The notes under the pieces are model-generated. The model was given only the letters and a program-made list of their open reading frames with translations. It was not told the origin of the DNA and ran no database searches. Source: VRUE01 sp963805475 (GTDB lineage: Bacteria; Actinomycetota; Thermoleophilia; Solirubrobacterales; 70-9). Taken from it: DNA of 64,000 nucleotides. Every line of letters begins with the position of its first letter. Position 1 is the stretch's first letter. Positions 18,451 through 27,433 of this stretch are shown piece after piece. Both the position numbers and the translations under genes were made by a program. Location of the stretch: contig CAWDUO010000006.1 in NCBI GenBank assembly GCA_963805475.1, positions 1-64,000 of the forward strand. Direction: 5' to 3'.

Positions 18451-18533
18451 GACATCCGCCGAGAGGACGACTGGGATGTATCGACCTAACTGGTCGGGAT
18501 GCCAGCACGTCATCGCTGATGTAATGAAAGCGC

Positions 18534-19320
18534 ATGCCGACCGCAGTCCTCTCCGATGTCGAGATCCACTACGAAGAGCGTGGCGAAGGTGCTCCTCTTC
18601 TCCTCGTGGCGGGCATCCCCGGGATCGCGAGCGACTGGGCGCCGCTGGCCGAGCGCCTCGCGGCGACGCGGCGGGTGATTGCCTACGACAACCGCGGCAG
18701 CGGGGGCTCGACGGTCACACCGGGTCCGTACACGACCGCGCAGCTCGCCGACGACGCCGCGGCGCTCCTCGATCGTCTCGGCATCGAGCGCAGCGACCTC
18801 TTTGGCGTATCGCTTGGAGGGATGATCTGCCAAGAGTTCGCACTCCGGCATGCCGAACGCGTCGCGCGCCTCGTTCTCGGCTGCACGCACGCCGGCTTCG
18901 CGCACGCCGTTCAGCCGCCCAAGGAGACGGACCGCTCGTTTGCGATGCAGACCGAGGACTGGGCCGAGCGGATGCGCGCGCTGGCGCCGCTGGCGTTCGC
19001 CCGCGACGTGGATGCATCGCTGCTGGAGCGCTTCACCGAAAAGAAGTCGCGCGACATCCAGGACCTCGCGGGCTACCGGGCGCAGATCGACGCCGTGCTG
19101 AACCACGACACGCTGGACCAGGCTCGGTGCGATCCGGGCACCAACTCTGGGCGTTACAGGGGACGCCAACCGGGTCATCCCCGGCGCAAACCGCGACGCT
19201 CTCGCGCAGCGGACCCCGACGCGAGCTTGCGAGGTCTCAGGGGCGCGGAGCACCTGTTCTTCCTCGAGCGGCCCGAGCGCACCGTCGCGATCTTGGAGGA
19301 CTTCCTCGACACAGGTGAAT
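18534..19320 (+). pseudogene. Alpha/beta-hydrolase, two frameshifts
   Basis: The start is typical: VEIHYEERGEGAPLLLVAG, then an oxyanion-type segment and the nucleophile elbow FGVSLGGMICQE (Ser in GxSxG). The middle block LGAIRAPTLGVTGDANRVIPGAN, which supplies the acid residue, is in the next frame between about 19118 and 19212. The original frame resumes with GAEHLFFLERPERTVAILEDFLD, containing the catalytic His. One extra base near 19117-19121 and one missing near 19212 explain this. Family similarity ends near 19315, although the frame stays open to 19577 over the next gene. Confidence 0.7.
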
Positions 19321-19338
19321 GTGGCGTCTGGGGGGTTG

Positions 19339-19804
19339 CTACAGCCGCAGCTCGTACTCGATCGATGCCTCTGCCTTGGCGCCGGTGGTGTCGTAGAGGC
19401 GGCGGGCGGTGCGTGTTGTCGGAGCCGAGTCGACCCACTGGAGATGGTGGGCGCCGCGCTCACGGGCGACGGCGGCGCTGGCGTCGATCAGGGCGCGACC
19501 GATGCCTTGGCCGCGTTTGGCCTCGACGACATAGAGGTCGTTCATCAGCACCGTCTCGGCCGGGACTAGCGACGTGAAGTGCCAGTAGAGGCACGCATAG
19601 CCGACCAGCTCGTTGTCCTGCCAAGCGCCGAGCAGCATCCCGTCGTCGCTAGGGCGCTAGGAAGCGGCGGAAGAAGGCGCGGTTCCGCTTGTCGTCGACA
19701 TCCTCGACCTCGTAGAAGCGCTGATAGGCGGCGATCAGCGGCAGCAGCGCGTCCAGCTGCCCCTCTGACACCGGCTCGACTCGGCTACTCGGGGATGCGC
19801 TCAT
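19339..19804 (-). CDS. GNAT-family N-acetyltransferase, frameshifted
   Basis: The N-terminal piece (from ATG 19804) reads SRVEPVSEGQLDALLPLIAAYQRFYEVE and ends FFRRFLAP. One extra base near 19651 shifts the frame; it then continues DDGMLLGAWQDNELVGYACLYW and the acetyl-CoA loop RGQGIGRALID, ending at 19339. The repaired protein is about 154 residues, normal for GNAT enzymes. The substrate is unknown. Its start overlaps the GFA-family gene by 20 bases. Confidence 0.7.
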
Positions 19805-20210
19805 ACCGTGTGGCGTTCTCCAGATGCGGCGCCCACGGTTGCGCCGAGCGCGTCCAGATCTCGGCCGTCGGTTCGAACCAGGACAGATCATCAAGCGTTC
19901 CCGCCTTCAGGAACGCCACTCCCGGCATCGACTCGATCGTGCTGAATATCGGCGACCCGCACGTTGAGCAGAACCGCCGCTCAGTGGTGCTGTCGTAGCC
20001 CTCGCTGACAGTCTTGAACGACGCGAGGGTGTCGCCGTCGATCGTGAGCGCCTTGGTCGGCACGCCCACGATCGGGGAGAACGCCGAAGCGGTCTGGCGC
20101 TGGCAGTTCGAGCAGTGGCAAACTCCCTGCCAAACCGGCTCGGCGTCGACGCTGTAGGTCACGCCGCCGCACAGGCAACGGCCCGTAAGAGGTCTGGGCG
20201 CCCCGGTCAT
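19785..20210 (-). CDS. GFA/CENP-V domain protein
   Basis: About 141 residues from ATG 20210 (an upstream GTG at 20234 would add 8). The zinc-ligand pattern of the glutathione-dependent formaldehyde-activating (GFA) fold is present: CLCGGVTY, CHCSNCQRQTAS and CSTCGSPIFS. Most GFA proteins outside the founding enzyme have no defined substrate, so a role in formaldehyde handling is not claimed. It overlaps the acetyltransferase start and is probably co-transcribed with it. Confidence 0.85.
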   Translation of the reverse strand: MTGAPRPLTGRCLCGGVTYSVDAEPVWQGVCHCSNCQRQTASAFSPIVGVPTKALTIDGDTLASFKTVSEGYDSTTERRFCSTCGSPIFSTIESMPGVAFLKAGTLDDLSWFEPTAEIWTRSAQPWAPHLENATRYERIPE

Positions 20211-20283
20211 CGCAGGCGAGGCTACTACCACCACGCGGACTTCTCAGGCCCGGGATGCTTGGGGGTTCGGTACAACAGGGTGG

Positions 20284-21780
20284 ATGCGCATTCGCACGGT
20301 AGGGATCTTTCTGCTCGGTGCGGCGCTGCTTATCAGCGCCTGCGGTTCGGGGTCGGGGTCGGCCGAAACCGACTCGCCCGGCGCCTTCGCCACGGCTTCG
20401 AGCGGAGGACGGCGCCTGACCGAATGGCCGGAGTTCGGGCTCGACCCCCAGCGAGCCAACGCGACCGATCGGGCGACCGGCATCACCGCCGCCAACGTTG
20501 GCCGTCTCCGCTCGAAGCGGATCGCGCTGCCCGGTACGGTCGACTCTTCGCCGATCTACCTGCACGGGGTTCGGGTCCGTGGCGGGAGGCGCGACGTGGT
20601 CCTCCTCACCACGACCTACGGGCGGACGATCGCGATCGACGCCGACAGCGCCTCGGCGTTGTGGACCTTCACGCCACCGGATTACCGCCAGCTTCTCGGT
20701 GGCCCCCAGATCACCACCGCGAGCCCGATCGCCGACCCCGGGGGCGAATTCGTCTACTCCGCCTCTCCCGACGGGCTGATCCACAAGCTCTCCCTCCTCG
20801 ACGGCCATGAGGCGAGTGGCGGGCGCTGGCCGGTGAGGATCACCAGGGACCCGACGCGGGAGAAAATCGCCGCCGCGCTCAACGTCGACGGCCCGGACGT
20901 TCTCGCTACGACCGGCGGCTACATCGGCGACGCTCCCACCTACCAGGGCCACGTGGTCGCGATCTCTCGCGCCTCCGGTCGCATCGACGCGGTCTTCAAC
21001 ACGCTCTGCGCGAGGCGCCGCGCGATCATCGTCCCCCGCAGCTGCCCGCAGAGCGACTCGGCGATCCTCTCGCGTGGCGGCGCCGTGGTCGAGCCGGGCG
21101 GTAGGCGGGTGCTGGTCTCGACCGGCAACGGGGCCTGGGACGGCCGCCGCTACTTCGGCGACAGCGTCCTAGAGCTGGGCTTCCCGGGGTTGCGGCTGCG
21201 CCAGTCCTTCACTCCCCGGAACCAGGCGGAGCTCAACGCCAGCGACACCGACCTCGGGTCCAGCGCGCCGGCTCTGCTGGGGCACGACCGGTTGATGATC
21301 GCCGGCAAAGACGGCGTCATCCGCGTGCTCCGGCTGTCGCGGCTGAACGGCCGCCGGCCGGGCTCGACCCGCCGCCTCGGCGGCGAAGTCCAAACCCTGC
21401 CGACGCCGGGGGGCGACCAGCTCTTCACTCAGCCGGCAGTCTGGCGCCACGGCGATTCGACGACCGTCTTCGTCGCCGACTTCTCGGCCACCGCGTCTTT
21501 CGCCCTGCGCAACGGCCGGCTGCACAAGCGCTGGGAAAACGACACTCCAGGCACGAGCCCGATCCTCGCCGGCGGCCTGCTCTACGTCTATGAGCCCAGC
21601 AGGGGAGGCATAGAGGTCTACTCGCCGAGCTCCCCCAACCCGATCGCCCGCCTGCCTGGCGCCCCCGGCCACTGGAACAGCCCGATCGTCGTCGACGGCC
21701 ATGTCGTCGAGCCGGTGGGCAACGGCAACGATCACAGGGGCAGAGGCGCCGTCACCATCTTCACGGCGCCGGGCGGATAG
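20284..21780 (+). CDS. Lipoprotein with PQQ-like/BamB-type beta-propeller repeats
   Basis: 498 residues. The signal peptide ends in lipobox LLISAC near residue 20, so it is probably anchored outside the membrane. Repeats such as SSPIYLHGV, GRTIAIDADSASALWTF, SPIADPGGEFVYSASPDGLIHKL, GSSAPALLGHDRLMIAGKDGVIRVL and GTSPILAGGLLYVY are typical of PQQ-like WD-type propellers. No catalytic motif was identified; a binding or scaffold role is likely. It lies directly before the convergent endonuclease IV gene. Confidence 0.82.
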   Translation: MRIRTVGIFLLGAALLISACGSGSGSAETDSPGAFATASSGGRRLTEWPEFGLDPQRANATDRATGITAANVGRLRSKRIALPGTVDSSPIYLHGVRVRGGRRDVVLLTTTYGRTIAIDADSASALWTFTPPDYRQLLGGPQITTASPIADPGGEFVYSASPDGLIHKLSLLDGHEASGGRWPVRITRDPTREKIAAALNVDGPDVLATTGGYIGDAPTYQGHVVAISRASGRIDAVFNTLCARRRAIIVPRSCPQSDSAILSRGGAVVEPGGRRVLVSTGNGAWDGRRYFGDSVLELGFPGLRLRQSFTPRNQAELNASDTDLGSSAPALLGHDRLMIAGKDGVIRVLRLSRLNGRRPGSTRRLGGEVQTLPTPGGDQLFTQPAVWRHGDSTTVFVADFSATASFALRNGRLHKRWENDTPGTSPILAGGLLYVYEPSRGGIEVYSPSSPNPIARLPGAPGHWNSPIVVDGHVVEPVGNGNDHRGRGAVTIFTAPGG

Positions 21781-21789
21781 ACAGTTTGG

Positions 21790-22652
21790 CTACCCCTGCC
21801 GGCGCTTGAGCCCTTCGCGTCGGAGGCGCTTGGCCGTCTGGACTTCCTTTTTGTCCGGGCCTTTCTTGTCGGGGCCGGGGGTCTCGAGGGTCGCCGGCAG
21901 GCCCTCGAAGCGGGGCTCTGAGAGGAAGGCACGCAGGCCGGCTCTGCCCATCTCGCCCTTGCCGATGTTGGCGTGGCGGTCGCGGCAGGAGCCGAGCGGG
22001 GCGGCGGCGTCGTTGACGTGGACGGCGCCGAGGCGGTCGATGCCGACCTTGGCGTCGGCTTCGTCGACGATCTCGGCGAGCTTGTCCTCGTCGGTCACGT
22101 CGTAGCCCTGGACGAAGAGGTGGCAGGAGTCGAGGCAGAGGCCGAGGCGCTCGCCGCCGCCCGCCAGCTCGATCAGCTCGGCGGTCTGATCGAAGTCGCG
22201 GCCGAGCAGCCCCTTGTGGCCGGCGGTCTGCTCGAGCAGGAGATGGCAGCGGTCGCTGTCCTTCAGCGCCGCGGCGATCACCTTGGCGGCGCGCTTCATC
22301 GAGGGGCCGAGGGGCTCGCCTTTCTGCGCGCCGGGGTGGAGGACGACGCCGGCGGCGCCGATCGCGTCACCGATCCGCAGGGCGTGGGTCAGCGAGTCCA
22401 GTGACTTCTTGCGCAGCTCTCTGTCTTTCTGGCGCAGTTGATCAGGTAGACGGCGTGGATGATCACGGCTTCGACGCGCGAGCCGTCCATCGCCTCGCTG
22501 AACTCGGCGAAGTCCTCCTCGCCGTACTTCGTCGGCCGCCACATGCGCGGGCTCTGGTTGAAGATCTGGATCGACTCGCAGCCGCGCTCGACCCCGCGCT
22601 CGATAGCTTTCGCCAGGCCGCCGGCCGTCGAGACGTGCGCCCCAATCAACAT
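21790..22652 (-). CDS. nfo: Endonuclease IV, one frameshift
   Basis: AP endonuclease of the xylose-isomerase-like TIM-barrel fold, acting in base-excision repair. From ATG 22652 it reads MLIGAHVSTAGGLAKAIERG and FNQSPRMWRP; zinc-ligand segments follow: GVVLHPGAQKG, LLLEQTAGHKG, LCLDSCHLF, HVNDAAAPLGS...DRHANIGKGEMG. One base is missing near 22434, between NCA and KDRELRKK. A decayed duplicate lies at 17677-18353. Compared with that copy the C-terminus has a duplicated GPDKK. The start is back-to-back with gltX, leaving almost no spacer. Confidence 0.82.
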
Positions 22653-22653
22653 C

Positions 22654-24022
22654 TTGTCCGAGAGATCTCCCATCCGCTTGAGGTTCGCGCCGTCGCCGAC
22701 CGGTGCGCTGCACATCGGCGGCGCGCGGACGGCACTCTACAACTGGCTCGCGGCGCGGCACGGCGGCGGCGAGCTGGTGCTGCGGATCGAGGACACCGAC
22801 CGCGAGCGCTCGACCTCCGAGAACGTCGAGCAGATCCTCGACGCGCTGCGAATGGCTCGAGCTCGAGTGGGACGAGGGGCCGGTCTCGCAGGCGGCGCGC
22901 GCCGAGCGCCATGAGGATGCGCTGGCGCGCCTGCTGGAGAGCGGCGCCGCCTACCGCGACCACGCGACCGCGAAGGAGGTCGAGGCCTGGAAGGCCGAGA
23001 ACGGCGCCGACCGCGGCTACCGGGGCGAGCCCTGCGAGGACGAGGGCGCCGCGGTGCGGCTGCGCGTCCCCGACGAGGGCGAGACCGTCGTCGAGGACCT
23101 GATCCGCGGCCCGGTTCGCTTCCCCAACCGCAGCTACGACGACTTCGTGATCGCCCGCGGCGACGGCTCGGTCCTCTACAACTTCGCCGTCGCCGTCGAC
23201 GACGCGGAGATGGGGATCACCGACGTCGTGCGCGGCGACGACCACCTCTCCAACACGCCGAAGCAGCTGCTCGTGCTGGCGGCGCTCGGCTTCGAGCCGC
23301 CGCGCTACGCCCACCTGCCGCTGCTGCACGGGCCCGACGGGCGCAAGCTCTCAAAGCGCCACGGCGCCGCCTCGGTGCAGGAGCTGCGCGAGGCGGGCTA
23401 CCTGCCGGCGGCGGTGCGCAACTACCTGGCGCTGCTCGGCTGGGGCGCCGGCGACGACGCCACGGTGATCCCGACCGAGGAGCTGGTCGAGCGCTTCCGC
23501 GTCGAGGATGTCGGCCGGGCGGCGGCGATCTTCGACGAGCGCAAGCTGCGCTGGCTGAACGGCCGCTACATGCGCGAGCTGCCGCTGCAGGAATATGTGA
23601 GCGGCGTCGCCCGCCATCTGGGGCGCGAGGAGGATGAGCGGCTGCGCGCCGCCTGCGAGATCGCCCAGGAGAAAGCGCAGACCCTGGCCGAGGTCTGGCC
23701 GCTGATCCGCTTCCTCTTCGAAGAGCCGCAGACCGACGAGAAGGCCTGGCGCAAGACGATGAAGGATGAGGCGCCGGCGGCGCTCGCGGCGGCGCGCGAG
23801 GCGCTCGCCGGAGCGGAGGAGTTCGATGTCACCGCGGTCGAGGCGGCGCTCGCGCCGCTGCCGGAGCGGCTCGGGCTCAAGCCCGGCAAGGTCTACCAAC
23901 CGATTCGCGTCGCGATCAGCGGCGGCACCGTCTCGCCCGGCATCTTCGAGTCGGTCTCCGTGCTGGGCCGCGAGGAATCGCTGCGGCGCATCGACGCGGC
24001 GCTCGTGCGCCTGCGCGCATAA
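22654..24022 (+). CDS. gltX: Glutamyl-tRNA synthetase, one frameshift
   Basis: Class I synthetase charging tRNA-Glu. The first piece shows IRLRFAPSPTGALHIGGART (HIGH region) and LVLRIEDTDRERST. After about 22851 one extra A shifts the frame; removing it gives DALRWLELEWDEGP. The second piece holds FPNRSYDDFVIARGDGS, GDDHLSNTPKQ and the KMSKS equivalent GRKLSKRHGAAS, ending at TAA 24022. TTG 22654 is the best start (TTG 22678 is an alternative). An essential gene with one indel is likely a sequence error. Confidence 0.9.
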
Positions 24023-24101
24023 GGGCGCACCCGATTTCGGGGAGGCCGGGGCTAAACCGTGCGTCCTTCGCTGCCGATGAGGTCAGCGGAGCGACTCGTC
24101 C

Positions 24102-25175
24102 ATGGCGTCGAAGACACAGAGCAACGGCAAGGTCCACAGGGCCGACGCGCCGCGCGCGGGCAGCGCGACCGCGCCGGGCGCGCGCCTGGTCGCCGCCTTC
24201 GAGGCGGTGGAGAAGTTCCCGGCCCTGATCGAGTCGCGCGCCCGCGTGATGCGGGCGGCGACGGCCGAGACGGCGCGGGTCGGCGAGCTGGTCGAGGCGG
24301 TGGAGGCCGACGTCGCCCTGATGATCGCCGTGCTGCGCTTCGCCAACCGCTCCGGCGGCCCCGGCGGGATCGGCAGCGTGCCGGCCGCGGTCGACCTGCT
24401 CAAGCCCTCCGGCGTGCTGGCGATCGCCGGCGCCACGCCGGTCTTCGACTTCTTCGAGCCCAACGGCGGCTGGGAGCTGCGGCCGGAGCAGTTCCGGGTG
24501 CACGCGCTGGCGACCCAGCAGGCGGCGGCGCGGATCGGCCGCGAGATCGACTGGCCCGATCTCGACGAGCTCGCCGTCGCGGCGCTCCTGCACGACATCG
24601 GGCGCCTCGTCATCTGCAAGCTGCACCCCGGCAGGCGCGGCTACTTCGACGCGGTCGGGCGCACCCCCGAGCAGCGCCTGCGCGAAGAACGCGACCAGCT
24701 CGGCATCGACCACGCCCTGGTCGGCGGCGTGCTGGCGCGGCGCTGGAACGTGCCGCAGCGGATTGCGGTGGCGATCGAGCGCCACCACGCCGAGGACGTC
24801 GACGGCCTCGCCGCCGTCGTCGCCACCGCCGACATGGTCGCCCACTACGCGCAGGGCGAGGCGGTGACCCCGGAACGGCTGCGCCAGGCGGCGAAGCGCT
24901 GCGGGCTCGGCGCCGAGGGCCTGCGCGAGCTGCTCTACGAGCTCCCCTACCCGCGCGAGCACGACGGCCGGGTGAGCGAGCCGTGCCCGCTCTCCAAGCG
25001 GGAGCTCGACGTCCTCCGCCATCTCTCCGAGGGCATGGTCTACAAGCAGATCGCAGGCGAGATGCAGCTCTCGGTCTCGACCATCCGCACCCACCTGCAC
25101 AACGTTTACGGCAAGATCGGCGCCGTGGATCGAGCCCAGGCCGTGCTCACCGCAAGGGACAGCGGCTGGATCTAG
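24102..25175 (+). CDS. HDOD-domain protein with C-terminal LuxR-type HTH
   Basis: 357 residues. Residues about 25-275 form an HDOD domain with LLHDIGRLVICKLHPG near 162 and ERHHAEDVDGLAAVVATADMVAHY near 226. Residues about 293-355 are a LuxR/GerE helix-turn-helix: PLSKRELDVLRHLSEGMVYKQIAGEM and VSTIRTHLHNVYGKI. HDOD proteins act in signalling, and the DNA-binding end suggests a transcription factor sensing an unknown signal. It lacks a receiver domain. It converges on a NarL-type response regulator across a repeat-rich gap. Confidence 0.85.
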   Translation: MASKTQSNGKVHRADAPRAGSATAPGARLVAAFEAVEKFPALIESRARVMRAATAETARVGELVEAVEADVALMIAVLRFANRSGGPGGIGSVPAAVDLLKPSGVLAIAGATPVFDFFEPNGGWELRPEQFRVHALATQQAAARIGREIDWPDLDELAVAALLHDIGRLVICKLHPGRRGYFDAVGRTPEQRLREERDQLGIDHALVGGVLARRWNVPQRIAVAIERHHAEDVDGLAAVVATADMVAHYAQGEAVTPERLRQAAKRCGLGAEGLRELLYELPYPREHDGRVSEPCPLSKRELDVLRHLSEGMVYKQIAGEMQLSVSTIRTHLHNVYGKIGAVDRAQAVLTARDSGWI

Positions 25176-25185
25176 CCGACATAAA

Positions 25186-25337
25186 ACGCCACCTCCTCCG
25201 AAATAAATGCTTCGCCTCGCTCGCTGCGCAAAAGAATCAGATATGGATGCTTGCTCGCTCGGCTCGCGGCGCGTCCGGGGGTGGCGTCTACGCGCCATAT
25301 CGGCGCCGCGCGCAGAGAATCAGATCGTGATGCGCGC
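25186..25337. repeat. Family A hairpin copy 2 plus a mini-hairpin
   Basis: Outer arms ACGCCACC (25186-25193) and GGTGGCGT (25280-25287) pair perfectly, and the 16-nt loop AAGAATCAGATATGGA is intact at 25232-25247. The inner stem is lost: the flanks are direct rather than inverted repeats. Just after it, GCGCGCA (25308-25314) and TGCGCGC (25331-25337) enclose another 16-nt loop, GAGAATCAGATCGTGA, that resembles the family loop. It lies between convergent genes. Confidence 0.7.
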
Positions 25338-25345
25338 TAATCCGG

Positions 25346-25945
25346 CTATTCGATGAGGCACTCTCTGAGGGCTATCGCGACGGCGTGGGTTCGGTTTCTG
25401 GCGTCGAGCCGGGCGAGGGCGTTCTTCGTGTGGGTCTTCACCGTTTCCTCGCTGAGGCCGAGCTCGCGGGCGGCGACGGCGGTCGAGCCGCCGTCGGCGA
25501 GCAGCTGGAGGATCTCGCGCTGGCGCCGCGTCAGCTTGCCGCGGCTGCCGCTCGGCGGCACGGCGGGGTCGACGAAGCGCGCCTGGTCGAGCGCCGCCCG
25601 GGCCGCCTTGGCCATCTCCTCGGGACCGGCCGTGCGGGCGACGTAGGCGCTCGCCCCGGCCTGCAGCGCGGCGCTCGCCAGGTGGCGCTCGGGCAGCTCG
25701 CCGTGGGCGACGATCCCCATCGCCGGTGCGGTCTTGCGCAGGACGCGAATCGCCCCATCGCCGTAGATGTCCTCGCCCTCGCCGTCGGTCGCCCCGCGCC
25801 GCAGGTCGACGATCGCGACGTCGATGCTCTCGACATCGCGCACGAGGCCGATCGCCTCGTCGCGACTGGCGCTCTCGTGGACCTCGAACTCGCCCGCGAG
25901 CGCCTCGCGCACCCCCAGGCGGACCAGCGGGTGGGCGTCGATCAC
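25346..25945 (-). CDS. NarL/FixJ-type response regulator with LuxR HTH
   Basis: 199 residues from GTG 25945. The receiver has IDAHPLVRLG at the start, phospho-acceptor Asp in VAIVDLRRG, and a divergent lysine region ASAYVARTAGP. The LuxR HTH is KLTRRQREILQLLADGGSTAVAARELGLS...TVKTHTKNALARL. The frame continues upstream as TPSERPHCLV, which would complete the first receiver strand, and a TAGGAT -10 box predicts a leaderless start at codon 25975. That codon is GTC rather than a standard start. No partner kinase is adjacent. Confidence 0.88.
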   Translation of the reverse strand: MIDAHPLVRLGVREALAGEFEVHESASRDEAIGLVRDVESIDVAIVDLRRGATDGEGEDIYGDGAIRVLRKTAPAMGIVAHGELPERHLASAALQAGASAYVARTAGPEEMAKAARAALDQARFVDPAVPPSGSRGKLTRRQREILQLLADGGSTAVAARELGLSEETVKTHTKNALARLDARNRTHAVAIALRECLIE

Positions 25946-26025
25946 AAGGCAGTGTGGGCGCTCGCTCGGGGTGACCGGCCGATCCTATACCCGCTGAAAT
26001 CTGCACCGTGCGGTAGAAAGGGCAG

Positions 26026-26424
26026 GTGATCTCGATCACCTCGAAGTCGCGCTACGCGGTCGTCGCTATGGCCGAGCTGGCCCGATCGGGCGAGCGCCCG
26101 GTGCCGATCAAGGAGCTGGCCGAGCGCCGCGCGATCCCCGAGCAGTTCCTCGAGCAGCTCTTCTCGACCCTGCGCCGGGCCGGGCTGCTGACCAGCCACC
26201 GCGGGATGCGCGGCGGCTACACGCTCTCCCGCCCCGCCGACGAGATCGCCGTGCTCGAGGTCGTCCAGACCCTCGACGGCAAGGTCGGCCAGGAGGCCGA
26301 TGAGGCGGGCGGCATCTGGGCCGAGGGCGTCACCGCCCTGCGCAAGGTCCTCGGCCAGACCACGATCGCCGAAGTCGCCCGCCGCGAAGCCGAGGAGGCC
26401 GGCGCGGGGATGTACTTCATCTGA
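26026..26424 (+). CDS. Rrf2-family transcriptional regulator (CymR-like by context)
   Basis: 132 residues from GTG 26026. Winged-helix start MISITSKSRYAVVAMAELA, then PIPIKELAERRAIPEQFLEQLFSTLRRAGLLTSHRGMRGGYTLSRP, the hallmark Rrf2 block. No cysteines are present, so it is not an iron-sulfur type like IscR or NsrR. It overlaps cysK by one base and cysE follows; in Firmicutes, Rrf2 member CymR works with CysK to sense O-acetylserine. A similar role here is inference from context. Confidence 0.9.
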   Translation: MISITSKSRYAVVAMAELARSGERPVPIKELAERRAIPEQFLEQLFSTLRRAGLLTSHRGMRGGYTLSRPADEIAVLEVVQTLDGKVGQEADEAGGIWAEGVTALRKVLGQTTIAEVARREAEEAGAGMYFI

Positions 26425-27347
26425 TGAGAATCGGGGGGGAGGCTTCGGCGGTTGTCGGCAATACGCCGATGGTGGCGCTGCGGCGGCTGGGGGAGGGGCT
26501 GCCGGGGGAGGTCTGCGCGAAGTTGGAGTACTTCAATCCGGGGGGGTCGGTGAAGGACCGGATCGGGGTGGCGATGATCGATGCGGCCGAGCACGAAGGG
26601 CTGATCGAGCCGGGGAAGTCGGTGATCGTCGAGCCGACCAGCGGCAACACCGGGATCGCGCTGGCGATGGTCTGCGCGGCGCGCGGCTACGAGCTGATCC
26701 TGACCCTGCCCGAGGGGATGAGCCGCGAGCGGGCGAAGCTGCTGCGCGCCTACGGCGCCGAGGTGCGCGAGACGCCCTCGCTGGGCGGGATGAGCGAGGC
26801 GGTCGAGCTGGCCGAGGAGATCCGCGAGCAGCGCCGCGGCTTCATGCCGCAGCAGTTCTCGAACCCCGCCAATCCGGCCGCGCACCGGAAGACGACCGCG
26901 GAGGAGATCTGGCGCGACACCGACGGCGAGATCGGCGCCTTCGTCGCCGGGGTCGGCACCGGGGGCACGATCACCGGCGTGGGGCGCATGTTGCGCGAAT
27001 GCAGCCCGGAGACGCTGGTCGTCGCGGTCGAGCCCGCCGCGTCGCCCGTGCTCTCCGGCGGCGCATCCGGCCCGCACAAGATCCAGGGGATCGGCGCCGG
27101 CTTCGTCCCCGAGGTGCTCGACCGCTCGCTGATCGACGAGACGATCGCCGTCTCCGACGAGGACGCGCTGGAGACGGCGCGCCTGGCGGCGAAACGCGAA
27201 GGCGTCCTCGCCGGGATCTCCGCCGGCGCCAACGTCAAGGCGGCGCTGGAAGTCGCGGCGCGCCCGGAGATGGAGGGCAAGCGGGTCGTCACCGTCGTCT
27301 GCGACTCGGGCGAGCGTTACATGTCCCTACCCTTCTTCGCGCCGTGA
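26424..27347 (+). CDS. cysK: Cysteine synthase A (O-acetylserine sulfhydrylase)
   Basis: 307 residues, PLP enzyme making cysteine from O-acetylserine and sulfide. Family motifs: VGNTPMVAL, the PLP lysine in NPGGSVKDRIG, EPTSGNTGIALAM, FSNPANPAAH, the glycine loop VAGVGTGGTITG and GIGAGFVPEVLD. It overlaps the Rrf2 gene (TGATG) and precedes cysE, separated only by a family A hairpin, which suggests an rrf2-cysK-cysE operon. Confidence 0.95.
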   Translation: MRIGGEASAVVGNTPMVALRRLGEGLPGEVCAKLEYFNPGGSVKDRIGVAMIDAAEHEGLIEPGKSVIVEPTSGNTGIALAMVCAARGYELILTLPEGMSRERAKLLRAYGAEVRETPSLGGMSEAVELAEEIREQRRGFMPQQFSNPANPAAHRKTTAEEIWRDTDGEIGAFVAGVGTGGTITGVGRMLRECSPETLVVAVEPAASPVLSGGASGPHKIQGIGAGFVPEVLDRSLIDETIAVSDEDALETARLAAKREGVLAGISAGANVKAALEVAARPEMEGKRVVTVVCDSGERYMSLPFFAP

Positions 27348-27353
27348 ATAATT

Positions 27354-27433
27354 CCGCCACCTCCTCTGCTTCCAGAAATGCCTGAAGAATCAGATATGGA
27401 CAGGCATTTGCTTCCCGCGTCCGGGGGTGGCGG
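27354..27433. repeat. Family A hairpin copy 3, between cysK and cysE
   Basis: Outer arms CCGCCACC (27354-27361) and GGTGGCGG (27426-27433) pair perfectly. The inner 9-bp stem is AAATGCCTG/CAGGCATTT (27376-27384, 27401-27409), with the 16-nt loop AAGAATCAGATATGGA. The right arm ends immediately before the cysE GTG, so in the transcript this structure occupies the place of a ribosome binding site. Confidence 0.85.
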
